From: Planctomycetota bacterium
GTDB lineage: Bacteria; Planctomycetota; UBA1135; UBA2386
Reading direction: 5' to 3'
Length of the DNA: 10,361 bases
Assembly: GCA_023433825.1 (NCBI GenBank)
Contig: JAEYTU010000581.1
Coordinates: forward strand, 1 to 10,361
Program-made: the position numbers and the translations under genes
The notes under the pieces: generated by a model
The model's input: only the letters and a program-made list of their open reading frames with translations
Told to the model about the DNA's origin: nothing
Database searches by the model: none
Shown: positions 1 to 6,672 of the stretch, one piece after another
Numbering within the stretch: position 1 is the first letter of the stretch
Layout of the letters: each line of letters begins with the position of its first letter

Positions 1-127
1 CCTCGTCGAACTCGATGCCGGACCCGCGGAACACGGACGTGTAGCCGCCGGTCATGACGTCGGTGACGAGGCGATTCGTGCGCACCTCGATCCGCCGCAC
101 CTGTGCGAGGATCTCGCGGTCGATCAC
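1..127 (-). CDS. DUF58 family protein, N-terminal fragment (runs off left edge)
   Basis: Only the first 42 codons are inside the window. The translation runs VIDREILAQVRRIEVRTNRL and continues with LVTDVMTGGY...VFRGSGIEFDE. That is the conserved DUF58 opening: a helix with 'RRIEIRTRRLV', a 'G.Y.S.F.G.G.EF.E' segment, then normally the arginine/aspartate-rich 'YxxGDDxR' stretch, which would lie just outside. GTG at 127 is chosen because a GGAG Shine-Dalgarno sits 8 nt upstream and the upstream MoxR stop is only 15 bp away. DUF58 proteins carry a VWA-like fold and are almost always co-operonic with a MoxR AAA+ ATPase, as here. By family knowledge they are probable partners or substrates in protein-complex maturation or envelope stress functions. 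The specific role here is unknown. The rest of the gene, and any transglutaminase or VWA genes downstream, cannot be seen. Confidence 0.85.
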   Translation of the reverse strand, partial: MIDREILAQVRRIEVRTNRLVTDVMTGGYTSVFRGSGIEFDE

Positions 128-142
128 GGACGTCGCTCCGCG

Positions 143-1135
143 TCAGGGAACCGGCACGTGGTCGAAGATCTGCTGCAGCAGGTGCTCCGACGTCAGGTCC
201 TCGGCCTCGGCCTCGTAGGTCGTCAGCACGCGGTGGCGCAGCACGTTCATGCCGACCGCCTTCACGTCCTGCGGCGTGACGAACCCGCGCCCTTGCAGGA
301 ACGCGCGCGCCTGCGCGGCCTTCGTCAGCCCGAGCGACGCGCGCGGCGACGCGCCGTAGAGCAGCAGCGGCTTCAACTTCGCGAGGCCGACCGCGGAGGG
401 ATCGCGCGTCGCGAAGACCAGGTCGACGACGTAGGTCTTCACCTTGTCGTCGACGTAGACCATCGACATCAGCTTGCGGCAGTCGAGCAACGCTTCCGGA
501 CTCGCGACCGTGTCGACGACCGGCGCCGCCGACAGCCCCATCCGGTCGATGATCCGTCGCTCCTCCTCCTTGCTCGGGTAGCCGACGACGATCTTCAGCA
601 GGAACCGATCGACCTGTGCCTCGGGCAGCGGATAGGTGCCCTCCTGTTCGACCGGATTCTGCGTCGCGAGGACGACGAACGGTGCCGGCAGGCTCCGCGT
701 GTCGCCGCCGAGCGAGACCTGTCGCTCCTGCATCGCTTCGAGCAGCGCCGACTGGACCTTCGCCGGTGCGCGGTTGATCTCGTCGGCGAGGACGAAGTTC
801 GCGAAGACGGGGCCTTCCCGGACCGTCCATTCGCCGGTCTTCGGCTGGTAGACGTGCGTGCCGATCAGGTCCGAAGGCAGCAGATCGGGCGTGAACTGGA
901 TCCGGCGGAACTTGCCGCCGACGGCCTTGGCCAGCGTCGAGACGGCGAGCGACTTCGCGAGGCCCGGCAGACCCTCCAGCAGAACGTGCCCGTCGGCGAG
1001 CAGCGCGATCAGCAGCCCGTCGAGCAGTTCCTCCTGGCCGACGATGACGCCGGCGACGGCTTTGCGAACGTCCTGCAGGACGCGGCTGCGCTCTTGGATC
1101 TGTTGAGTCAGGGCGAGGACGTCGGTCATCGGCAT
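143..1135 (-). CDS. MoxR-family AAA+ ATPase
   Basis: This 330-aa protein has the length typical of MoxR ATPases. Visible motifs, counted from ATG 1135, are Walker A GLPGLAKS (55-62), the family-specific QFTPDLLPSDLIGT (80-93), Walker B LADEINRAPAK (116-126), the sensor strand VVLATQNPVEQEGTYPLPEAQ (about 154-174) with the DRF arginine-finger region after it, and a C-terminal lid with 'YGASPRASLGL'. MoxR proteins are cytosolic ATP-driven chaperone-like remodelers that act with VWA/DUF58 partners, and a DUF58 gene starts 15 bp downstream. The start is between ATG 1135 (MPMTD) and ATG 1129 (MTD). I chose 1135, with a weak GGA about 3 nt upstream; either start leaves the fold intact. The reading frame stays open for 366 nt upstream, but that stretch is low-complexity Arg-rich sequence overlapping the next gene, so it is not coding here. 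Confidence 0.95.
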   Translation of the reverse strand: MPMTDVLALTQQIQERSRVLQDVRKAVAGVIVGQEELLDGLLIALLADGHVLLEGLPGLAKSLAVSTLAKAVGGKFRRIQFTPDLLPSDLIGTHVYQPKTGEWTVREGPVFANFVLADEINRAPAKVQSALLEAMQERQVSLGGDTRSLPAPFVVLATQNPVEQEGTYPLPEAQVDRFLLKIVVGYPSKEEERRIIDRMGLSAAPVVDTVASPEALLDCRKLMSMVYVDDKVKTYVVDLVFATRDPSAVGLAKLKPLLLYGASPRASLGLTKAAQARAFLQGRGFVTPQDVKAVGMNVLRHRVLTTYEAEAEDLTSEHLLQQIFDHVPVP

Positions 1136-1230
1136 CGTTCCAGGGGTCGCGGGCGGAAGGGCGAGCCGGAAGACGATACCGAGCCGACAGGACTCCCCGC
1201 ACGCGGAACGTCGACGACGCGGCCGCGCGG

Positions 1231-1845
1231 CTACTTGCCGCTCTCGTCGATCGTCTGCCCGTCGGGGATCCGCGCGTTGTGCAGCGTGCGCACGATGCGC
1301 TCGGTGCGACCGTCGGCGTGCGTCATCTCGCTCCAGACCGTCGTCGTCGCCGATCCGTCGGCGTGCTCGAACCACTCGACGCCGTCGCCGTCGATCAACA
1401 CGGCGACGACCGGCGCGAGCGGCGGCAGCGCGCGGTTGCGCGCGAGCGGCGACGCCTTCGGGACGCCGTTCAGCAGCGGCAGGTACGAGCCATCGGGACA
1501 ACGAATGCCCGAGCTGACCTGCGCGAGTTGGACTGGGATCCGGCGGTAGCCGGTCACGGAACGCGTCTCGACACCGGTCGCCGTCGCACCGAGCCGCGCG
1601 ACGACGTCGACGGCACTGCGGAGGTCTGGCGCCGGCGAAGGCGCGAACGCGGGCGGCGGTGCCTCGCGTGGAACGGCCGCGCTCGGCGTCGGCGCCGGCG
1701 CGGAGCCGGGTGCCGACGCTTCGAGAGCGCGGTCGTCGACCTTCGGCGCAGCCGGTGCCGTCGGTCCGAACGCGAACGCCGCCGCGAACACGGCGAGCGC
1801 GCCCGCGACGAACGTCGAGCCGAGCCGTACGGCGTCGGTCCTCAC
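1231..1845 (-). CDS. Hypothetical membrane-anchored or secreted protein with Pro/Ala-rich linker
   Basis: A 204-aa protein of unrecognised family. GTG 1845 is chosen because its GTGA overlaps the stop of the upstream 384-aa gene (4-nt overlap, translational coupling), and because the peptide that follows is a good signal sequence or membrane anchor: MRTDAVRLG, then an Ala/Phe/Val-rich hydrophobic stretch at residues 9-27. Residues 28-75 are a Pro/Ala/Ser-rich linker. Residues 76-204 look globular, with one Cys (C116 in 'SGIRCPDGSYLPLL'), a 'VAVLIDGDGVEWFEHADGSATTTVW' segment and a 'HADGRTERIVRTLHNARIPDGQ' segment, two HADG turns that suggest beta-hairpins. The N-terminus implies it acts outside the cytoplasm. 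Coupling to the secreted gene upstream and position ahead of moxR suggest a shared envelope process, but no function can be assigned. Confidence 0.75.
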   Translation of the reverse strand: MRTDAVRLGSTFVAGALAVFAAAFAFGPTAPAAPKVDDRALEASAPGSAPAPTPSAAVPREAPPPAFAPSPAPDLRSAVDVVARLGATATGVETRSVTGYRRIPVQLAQVSSGIRCPDGSYLPLLNGVPKASPLARNRALPPLAPVVAVLIDGDGVEWFEHADGSATTTVWSEMTHADGRTERIVRTLHNARIPDGQTIDESGK

Positions 1846-2996
1846 CGCTCGATCCGGATGTAGTAGGCCTGCGTGCTGTCCACGACGCCGGCCGTCGGAT
1901 CGACGATGACGAACTCCATGCCGAGATACGTGCCGATCGCGCCCGTGCCGAGCGCCGGGAGTTGGATGTAGGCGCCGTCGCCGAAACCGGCGCTCGTGCC
2001 CGGGCCGTTCAACTGCAGGCCGAATGCGGCGCCGAGCAGAGTCAACGCCGGGTCGGCGAGGTTGACCTCGAGCGTCACGCCCAACGCCGGGATGCTGATC
2101 GGGAACACCGGCCCGACGTTGAACAGCGGAACGGCGAACCGTCCGGCGTTCGTCGCGCCACCCTCGACGTCGAATGCGATCCGCGTCGCCGTCGTCGCGA
2201 GCGGGCCCTGAGCCGTGCCGAGGCCGTAGCCGAACAGCGGCGGGGTCCGCGTCAGGTCGTTCAACTGACCCCAGTCCGACTGGGCGTTCACGACCGGTGC
2301 TTCCTCGTAGTAGTTGATCGTCGGCCACGTCGGCTGCGGGCCAGGCGTCGAGCCGACCGTGATGACGTTCGTCGGCGAGACGAAGCCGAACGAGTCCGGC
2401 GCATACGCGCTCTCACTGGCCGAGCTCAGCGTTCCCTGCTTGCCGGGAACGTTCGTGTGTTCGGTGCCTTCCCACTTCAGCGAGAGCACGAGGTCGAGCG
2501 CGTTGACGTTCGCGACCGTCGTCGCGGTCGAGCTGGCGATGTAGAGGCCGAACTGCGGGAACGTCAGGCCGGCGCGCGTGACGGTCAGCAGCGGCGGCAC
2601 GGACAGGTCGGGCTCCATCCCGGTGCCGGACGTGCGCGCGCGCGCGGCGTGCATCTTCATCTCGGGGAAGTACCCCGCCGACGGGAACGTCGCCGTCGCC
2701 GGCGACGGCGCGATGCCGAACTCGAAGCCGGACACGCGTCGCGCTTCGCGGCGCATGTTGGCTTCCTTCGGAATCCACCGCCACGTCAGCGTTCCCGCGG
2801 GGACGCCGGTCGTCGCCGTCGCCGCCCATTCGGGCGGCATCGTTCGAACGGTCGGGATCAGGTTGTTGGTCGTCGGGTGATTGCCCTGTGTGTACGACCA
2901 GTTCTGGTTGCTGCGCTGAACGGCGTTGTTGTTCTGCGTCTGCGCTGCGACGGTGGCCATCGTGGTGGCCAATGCCGCGAGGAGGGCGGGGTTCAT
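1842..2996 (-). CDS. Hypothetical secreted protein, beta-rich
   Basis: A 384-aa protein. ATG 2996 is chosen because an AAGGA Shine-Dalgarno lies 6 nt upstream and the first residues (MNPALLAALATTMATVAAQT) form a short signal peptide ending at an AxA-like site (VAA-Q). The mature protein begins with an Asn/Gln-rich stretch (residues 19-45), then has many Thr, Ala, Pro and Gly residues and alternating hydrophobic segments such as 'GFEFGIAPS', 'FPQFGLYIASST', 'LVLSLKWEG' and 'GMEFVIVDPTAG'. That pattern fits a beta-sandwich or surface protein. The C-terminal part (about 295-384) resembles the '...PALGVTLEVNL...IQLPALG...LGMEFVIVD' type of C-terminal domain seen in secreted planctomycete proteins; this is recollection, not a search. 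There is only weak sign of enzymatic function and no cysteine. It is followed, with a 4-nt overlap, by the 204-aa gene. No confident family assignment. Confidence 0.85.
   Translation of the reverse strand: MNPALLAALATTMATVAAQTQNNNAVQRSNQNWSYTQGNHPTTNNLIPTVRTMPPEWAATATTGVPAGTLTWRWIPKEANMRREARRVSGFEFGIAPSPATATFPSAGYFPEMKMHAARARTSGTGMEPDLSVPPLLTVTRAGLTFPQFGLYIASSTATTVANVNALDLVLSLKWEGTEHTNVPGKQGTLSSASESAYAPDSFGFVSPTNVITVGSTPGPQPTWPTINYYEEAPVVNAQSDWGQLNDLTRTPPLFGYGLGTAQGPLATTATRIAFDVEGGATNAGRFAVPLFNVGPVFPISIPALGVTLEVNLADPALTLLGAAFGLQLNGPGTSAGFGDGAYIQLPALGTGAIGTYLGMEFVIVDPTAGVVDSTQAYYIRIER
2691..2710. repeat. Perfect 20-bp palindrome inside the 384-aa gene
   Basis: The two 10-bp arms, CGCCGTCGCC (2691-2700) and GGCGACGGCG (2701-2710), are exact reverse complements with no spacer. 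It lies inside coding sequence for an Ala-Pro-Ser-Pro-Ala-Thr-Ala stretch. GC-rich, biased codons make this more likely by chance than usual, so a regulatory role is not claimed. Confidence 0.5.
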
Positions 2997-3035
2997 CGGA
3001 TGTCCTTCGTCAGGGAGTTGCGCCGTCCGACGAGA

Positions 3036-3057
3036 CATCGGTCATCGACGACCGATG
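3036..3057 (-). promoter_or_regulatory. 8-bp inverted repeat (hairpin or operator) in leader of the 384-aa secreted-protein gene
   Basis: CATCGGTC (3036-3043) and GACCGATG (3050-3057) are exact reverse complements separated by 6 nt, 40 bp upstream of ATG 2996. As RNA it is an 8-bp stem with a hexaloop; as DNA it is a dyad that a regulator could bind. No T-tract follows on either strand, so it is a poor intrinsic terminator. Function is inference. Confidence 0.4.
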
Positions 3058-3088
3058 GCGGAGTCCTCAGACGTGCGGCGCGGGGAGC

Positions 3089-3107
3089 GGGCGAGGGGGC
3101 CTCGCCC
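3089..3107. other. GC-rich hairpin between the 148-aa and 384-aa genes
   Basis: GGGCGAGG (3089-3096) and CCTCGCCC (3100-3107) form a perfect 8-bp stem with a 3-nt loop, about 52 bp past the stop of the 148-aa gene on the minus strand. No U-tract follows, so it may attenuate or stabilise the 3' end of the upstream message rather than terminate it outright. With the hairpin at 3036-3057 it occupies the only sizeable gap (162 bp) in the left gene string, so the string may be two transcription units. Confidence 0.35.
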
Positions 3108-3158
3108 CGCGGAAGGACGCGCGGCTTCCGATCTCCATCCGGGGTGTTTTTGGAGGAC

Positions 3159-3605
3159 TTACGATTCGCTTCGCCGCGCGGCGAACCGCGCTCGGACGTC
3201 GACGAACCGACGCCATGCGACCGAATAGGTCGGGTCGCGGGCGAGCGTCACTTCTGCGCGGGCCGGATCTCCGTCCGACGCCCTGTGCAACGCGCCGACG
3301 AACGCGTCGCCACCGTCGCGTTCGCGTTCGTGCAGGGCGATCACCGCGAACAGTTCGTCACCGAAGCGATCGAGGTGCTGCCGGTAGGTGCGCGCGAGAT
3401 CCGGGAAGAAGGTGTCGGCGTCGAGCACCCGCGTCGACGACTCGGCGAGCGAGAGCAGGTCGACGACCGGGACGCCGTTCGCCGATGCCGCGATCGCGGC
3501 GCGCGGTGCCAGACGTTCGACGGCGAGGAAGCGTGAGTCGGCGCGCAGCAGCGCCAACGCCGACAGGAACGCGAGCGACAGGGCCAGCAACGGCCAGTAG
3601 CGCAT
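3159..3605 (-). CDS. Hypothetical membrane-anchored protein coupled to the HEAT-repeat gene
   Basis: A 148-aa protein of unrecognised family. The start ATG 3605 shares a base with the stop of the upstream HEAT-repeat gene (TGATG), a standard arrangement for translational re-initiation, and this decides the start. Residues 4-20 (WPLLALSLAFLSALALL) form an uncleaved anchor or signal peptide. The rest is a soluble domain outside the cytoplasm, largely helical and rich in Arg, Asp and Ala, with 'DTFFPDLARTYRQHLDRFGDELFAVIALHERERDGG' in the middle and 'DPTYSVAWRRFVDVRARFA' near the end. There is no Cys and no recognisable catalytic motif. Coupled expression suggests a partner of the HEAT protein; this is inference. 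Confidence 0.75.
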   Translation of the reverse strand: MRYWPLLALSLAFLSALALLRADSRFLAVERLAPRAAIAASANGVPVVDLLSLAESSTRVLDADTFFPDLARTYRQHLDRFGDELFAVIALHERERDGGDAFVGALHRASDGDPARAEVTLARDPTYSVAWRRFVDVRARFAARRSES

Positions 3606-6526
3606 CAGCGCCCGCGGCCGCCCTGCCGCGCTTCGACGTGGAACAGGTACCGATCGGCGATCGCCTGCAACTCGATCAGCTCGGTCCGCACCGTGACCTT
3701 GCCAAATTCCTCGCCGCTGACCGAACGCAGCAGCGCGCCACAGAGGACCCGCAGATACGGCGACTTCAGCCGTGGCAGGAGCCGTGCGAGCTCGGGGATC
3801 GCCTCGAGGCCGGCGCCCTCGCGCAACGACTCGGCGGTCAGCGTCGTCGCGACTTCGGCCTTGCGAAGCGCGTCGAGGAACCACTGCCCTTGCGGCTGCG
3901 TGCGCTGCGTGCGGAACCACTCCCGGACGAATGCCGGGCGATCGTTCGCGGCGGGGACGTCGAGGCCGGTGATCCCGGCCAGCAGCACGGCGACGCGCGC
4001 CGATTCGGCCGGCGCTTCGAGCAACGTGATCAGATCGGGCACGATCGACGGATCCTGGAACTCGGCCAACGCCAGGACGACCTCGCGGCGAAGCCGTGGG
4101 TCGCGCAGTTCGAGGAAGCGACGCAGCGCCGGGCGGGCGCGTTCGGAGCCGACCTGTTGCAGCGACATCAGCGCCTGCGTGCCGAGCGGGTCGAGACCGT
4201 GCGCCGAGAACACCTGCGCGAGCAGATCGGCAGCGTCGACCGTGCCGAGTTCGCCGAGCGCCTGCAGCGCCTTCAACCGATCGGCCGAGTTCGGTTCGGC
4301 GACTGCCGAACGCAGCAACTCGAAGACGCCGTCGCCGCCGATGCGGCCGAGCGCGACCCATGCCGTTCGGCGAACGTTCGCCGGCGTCTCGGCGCGCGCG
4401 GCGAGGTGCATCAGCAGTTCGCGCGACGCGCCGTCGCGAAGTTCGCCGAGCGCGAGGACCGCGTGCTCGACGTGGGTCGGATCGTCGTGACCGAGCGCGC
4501 GGACCAGCGCATCGGTCGAACCGAGATCGCCGAGTCGCGCCGCCTCGCGCATCGCCGCCACGGCGACCTCGCGCGTCGGGTGCGCGATCGCGAGTCGCAC
4601 CCGCTCCGGGCCGAGCAGCGCGACCGCCGACTGCAGCGCCTGCTTGCCGCCCTGATCGGTGAACTGCGCGTAGACCGCGAGCGCGTCGCGCCAGACCAGA
4701 TCGCCGTCGACGCCGACGGCGAGTTCGAGCAGGTCGCGCGTGATCGCGTCGAGGTCCTTGCTCTTCGCGGCGACGGCGACCAACGCCGTCCCGTCCTGCG
4801 GCGTCAGCATCGCGTTCAGACCCGGCATCCCGCGCAGCGTGCGGACCGCCAGTTCACGGTGCGACGCCGGCAACGCCGGCAATGCGGCGACGATGCGGTC
4901 CTTCAGGCGGCGTTGGCGTTCGACGGGATCCGGATGCGCGCGCAGCCACGCCCGTTCGGCGTGCCAGAACGCGAGGAAGTCCGGCTCGGCGACCGGGTCG
5001 CGGTAGAGCTGCCATTGCTCGGCCACGGCGAGGTTGCGGATCTCGGTCTCGATGCCGTCGATCCACCGCGCCTTCGTCGCCGGGCCAGCAATCCGCGCAC
5101 GCGCGTCGCCGAGGCGCAGTTCGAGCGACCGCTCGGCGACCAGCATCTCGCCGCTCGCCATCGCGGCGATCGCGCCCTGCCCCATGAAGCCGAGCGCACG
5201 CAGACGCCCGACGAGCGCGACGATCTCGTCGCCGGCCAGCACGAAGTCCTGCACCGGCAGGTCCTGCGGGGCCGGCAGCGGCGGAACGTCGATGCCGCGA
5301 ACGCGCACGACGCGCGCCGGGTCGGTCCAGACCAGCAGTGCCTTCGTCCCACTCGCCGGGTCGACGGCCAACGCGAGCCGCGCGCCGACGAAGCCCTGGC
5401 GACGCCCCTCCCACCATGCGATCCACGCCGCCGGTCGGCCGCGGAAGTCCTGGCCGGTCAGTTGCATCAGCTTCTGCTGCGCGGGTCCTTGCAGCAGCGA
5501 CAGGTTGTCGACGAACTCGCGCGGCGCGACGACGAGCAGCAGCGCATCGACGACGGCCGCGTCGGCGTGCACTTCGCCGGTGTGGTCGTCGGAGCGGAAC
5601 GCGAGGTTCGCCAGCGCGATCGCCGCCGATGTCCGCAGGAACGGATCGCCCTCGTCGAGCGCGCGCTTCAAGTACGGGATCGTCGCTGCGTCGAGCAGTT
5701 CGGCACCGGTCTGGTCCTCCAGCGTGACCATCCCGAGCGCCGCGTAGCCGAAGTTTCGACCGACGGCCGGACCCGAGAGGATCCGACGGAACTCCGGGAT
5801 TGCGCCTTCGCCGTGCGCGAGCAGCGCGCGCAGCGCGGTCGACCCGATCAACGTCGAACGGTCGGCGAGCGCCTCGACGAGACGCGCACGCGACTCGGCG
5901 CTCGGGACCGCGCCGAGCAGCGACAGTGCGCGGCGGCGAATGTCGTCGGCCGAGTCGCGCGACATCGTCAGCAACCGCGGCAGGTCGTCCGGCGTCACGC
6001 GCGACAGCAGCAAGTCCTCGGCGGCTTGGCGAACGTTCGTCTGGCGTCCGGTCAGCAGCCCGAACAAGCGGTCCGTTGCACCGTCCTGCGCGAGCCGCGC
6101 CAACGTCTCGACGCCGGACGCCGCCGCGACGCCGAACGGCCGCGTCAGCAGCAGGTACTGCAGGTCGTCGGCGTGCGCCGCGTCGCCGAACCGCTGCACG
6201 ATCCGCATCAGGCCGTGCAGCAGGTCGCCGTCGGCCTTGCGCGCGAGCGCGAGCGCGCGTTCGGCCGGACGGTCGAACGTCTCGCCGATCCGCGCGAGCC
6301 GCAGTTCGAGTTCGCCGGCGGCGTGAATCAGGCTGCGCCGCAGTCCGAGCGCCTCACGGTGGAAGGCGTCGTCGGTCGTCGCCGCATCGCTCGGCGCGGC
6401 CTCGCCGCGTCCCTGCGGCTGCGTGACCGCCGGACGCTCGGGTTTCGGGATCACGAGCCGCCCGCCCTTCGACGGGTTCTGCGGCGGCAACGTCAGAGCG
6501 AGCAGTGCGAGCGTGGTCGTGATCAT
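3605..6526 (-). CDS. Secreted HEAT-repeat protein with Trp-rich linker motifs
   Basis: A 973-aa protein. ATG 6526 gives a short signal peptide (MITTTLALLALTLPPQ), followed by a Pro/Lys-rich spacer to about residue 50. Helical repeats of the HEAT/PBS-lyase type occupy about 100-305 (for example 'IPYLKRALDEGDPFLRTSAAIALANLA', 283-309) and 640-850 (for example 'RELLMHLAARAETPANVRRTAWVALGRIG', 702-730, and 'ALRRFLELRDPRLRREVVLALAEF', 800-823). Residues 380-630 are a non-repeat segment with a likely beta-rich part (385-440) and helices. A Trp/aromatic linker follows repeat blocks three times: LTGQDF...AWIAWWEGRR (356-376), ITGLDV...FVREWF (852-871) and a shorter VSGEEFG...RYLF (936-962). No Cys and no catalytic motif are evident. 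HEAT solenoids are protein-binding scaffolds; here it would act in the periplasm or outside the cell. The partner may be the co-translated 148-aa protein. The ribosome-binding site is weak. Confidence 0.93.
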   Translation of the reverse strand: MITTTLALLALTLPPQNPSKGGRLVIPKPERPAVTQPQGRGEAAPSDAATTDDAFHREALGLRRSLIHAAGELELRLARIGETFDRPAERALALARKADGDLLHGLMRIVQRFGDAAHADDLQYLLLTRPFGVAAASGVETLARLAQDGATDRLFGLLTGRQTNVRQAAEDLLLSRVTPDDLPRLLTMSRDSADDIRRRALSLLGAVPSAESRARLVEALADRSTLIGSTALRALLAHGEGAIPEFRRILSGPAVGRNFGYAALGMVTLEDQTGAELLDAATIPYLKRALDEGDPFLRTSAAIALANLAFRSDDHTGEVHADAAVVDALLLVVAPREFVDNLSLLQGPAQQKLMQLTGQDFRGRPAAWIAWWEGRRQGFVGARLALAVDPASGTKALLVWTDPARVVRVRGIDVPPLPAPQDLPVQDFVLAGDEIVALVGRLRALGFMGQGAIAAMASGEMLVAERSLELRLGDARARIAGPATKARWIDGIETEIRNLAVAEQWQLYRDPVAEPDFLAFWHAERAWLRAHPDPVERQRRLKDRIVAALPALPASHRELAVRTLRGMPGLNAMLTPQDGTALVAVAAKSKDLDAITRDLLELAVGVDGDLVWRDALAVYAQFTDQGGKQALQSAVALLGPERVRLAIAHPTREVAVAAMREAARLGDLGSTDALVRALGHDDPTHVEHAVLALGELRDGASRELLMHLAARAETPANVRRTAWVALGRIGGDGVFELLRSAVAEPNSADRLKALQALGELGTVDAADLLAQVFSAHGLDPLGTQALMSLQQVGSERARPALRRFLELRDPRLRREVVLALAEFQDPSIVPDLITLLEAPAESARVAVLLAGITGLDVPAANDRPAFVREWFRTQRTQPQGQWFLDALRKAEVATTLTAESLREGAGLEAIPELARLLPRLKSPYLRVLCGALLRSVSGEEFGKVTVRTELIELQAIADRYLFHVEARQGGRGR

Positions 6527-6643
6527 CAGGTCTACCGTTCGCCGGTCGGCGGGGCGCGGTCAGCCGGGGGCAGGTCGTGGGCGCGACGGACGACGTCGAA
6601 GTGCGAATTCGGACAGCGCGTGGGCGCCACGAGGGGGCGGGAC

Positions 6644-6649
6644 TATACC
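6644..6649 (+). promoter_or_regulatory. Possible -10 element for the EamA transporter gene
   Basis: TATACC is a rare AT-containing hexamer in a very GC-rich divergent intergenic stretch. It lies 23 nt before the TTG start proposed at 6673, which would give a very short leader. There is no convincing -35 about 17 bp upstream, so confidence is low. If real, it excludes the longer upstream starts at GTG 6577 and GTG 6601. Confidence 0.25.
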
Positions 6650-6672
6650 GTCGCGCCGTTCGGTCGCCGCCC

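Noticed and set aside
1222..1231. 10-bp palindrome GCCGCGCGGC at the end of the 204-aa gene as terminator
   Set aside because: Too short to form a loop, no T-tract, and the moxR start is only 95 bp further in the same direction.
1136..1501. N-terminal extension of the MoxR frame
   Set aside because: Arg-rich low-complexity translation overlapping the coding 3' part of the 204-aa gene; ATG 1135 gives the standard family length.
158..1549. 463-codon plus-strand open frame over moxR
   Set aside because: Antisense shadow of a fully motif-supported MoxR ATPase.
1659..3536. 625-codon plus-strand open frame
   Set aside because: Arg-rich shadow of the 384-aa and 204-aa minus-strand genes; it crosses a hairpin-rich gap and has no domain.
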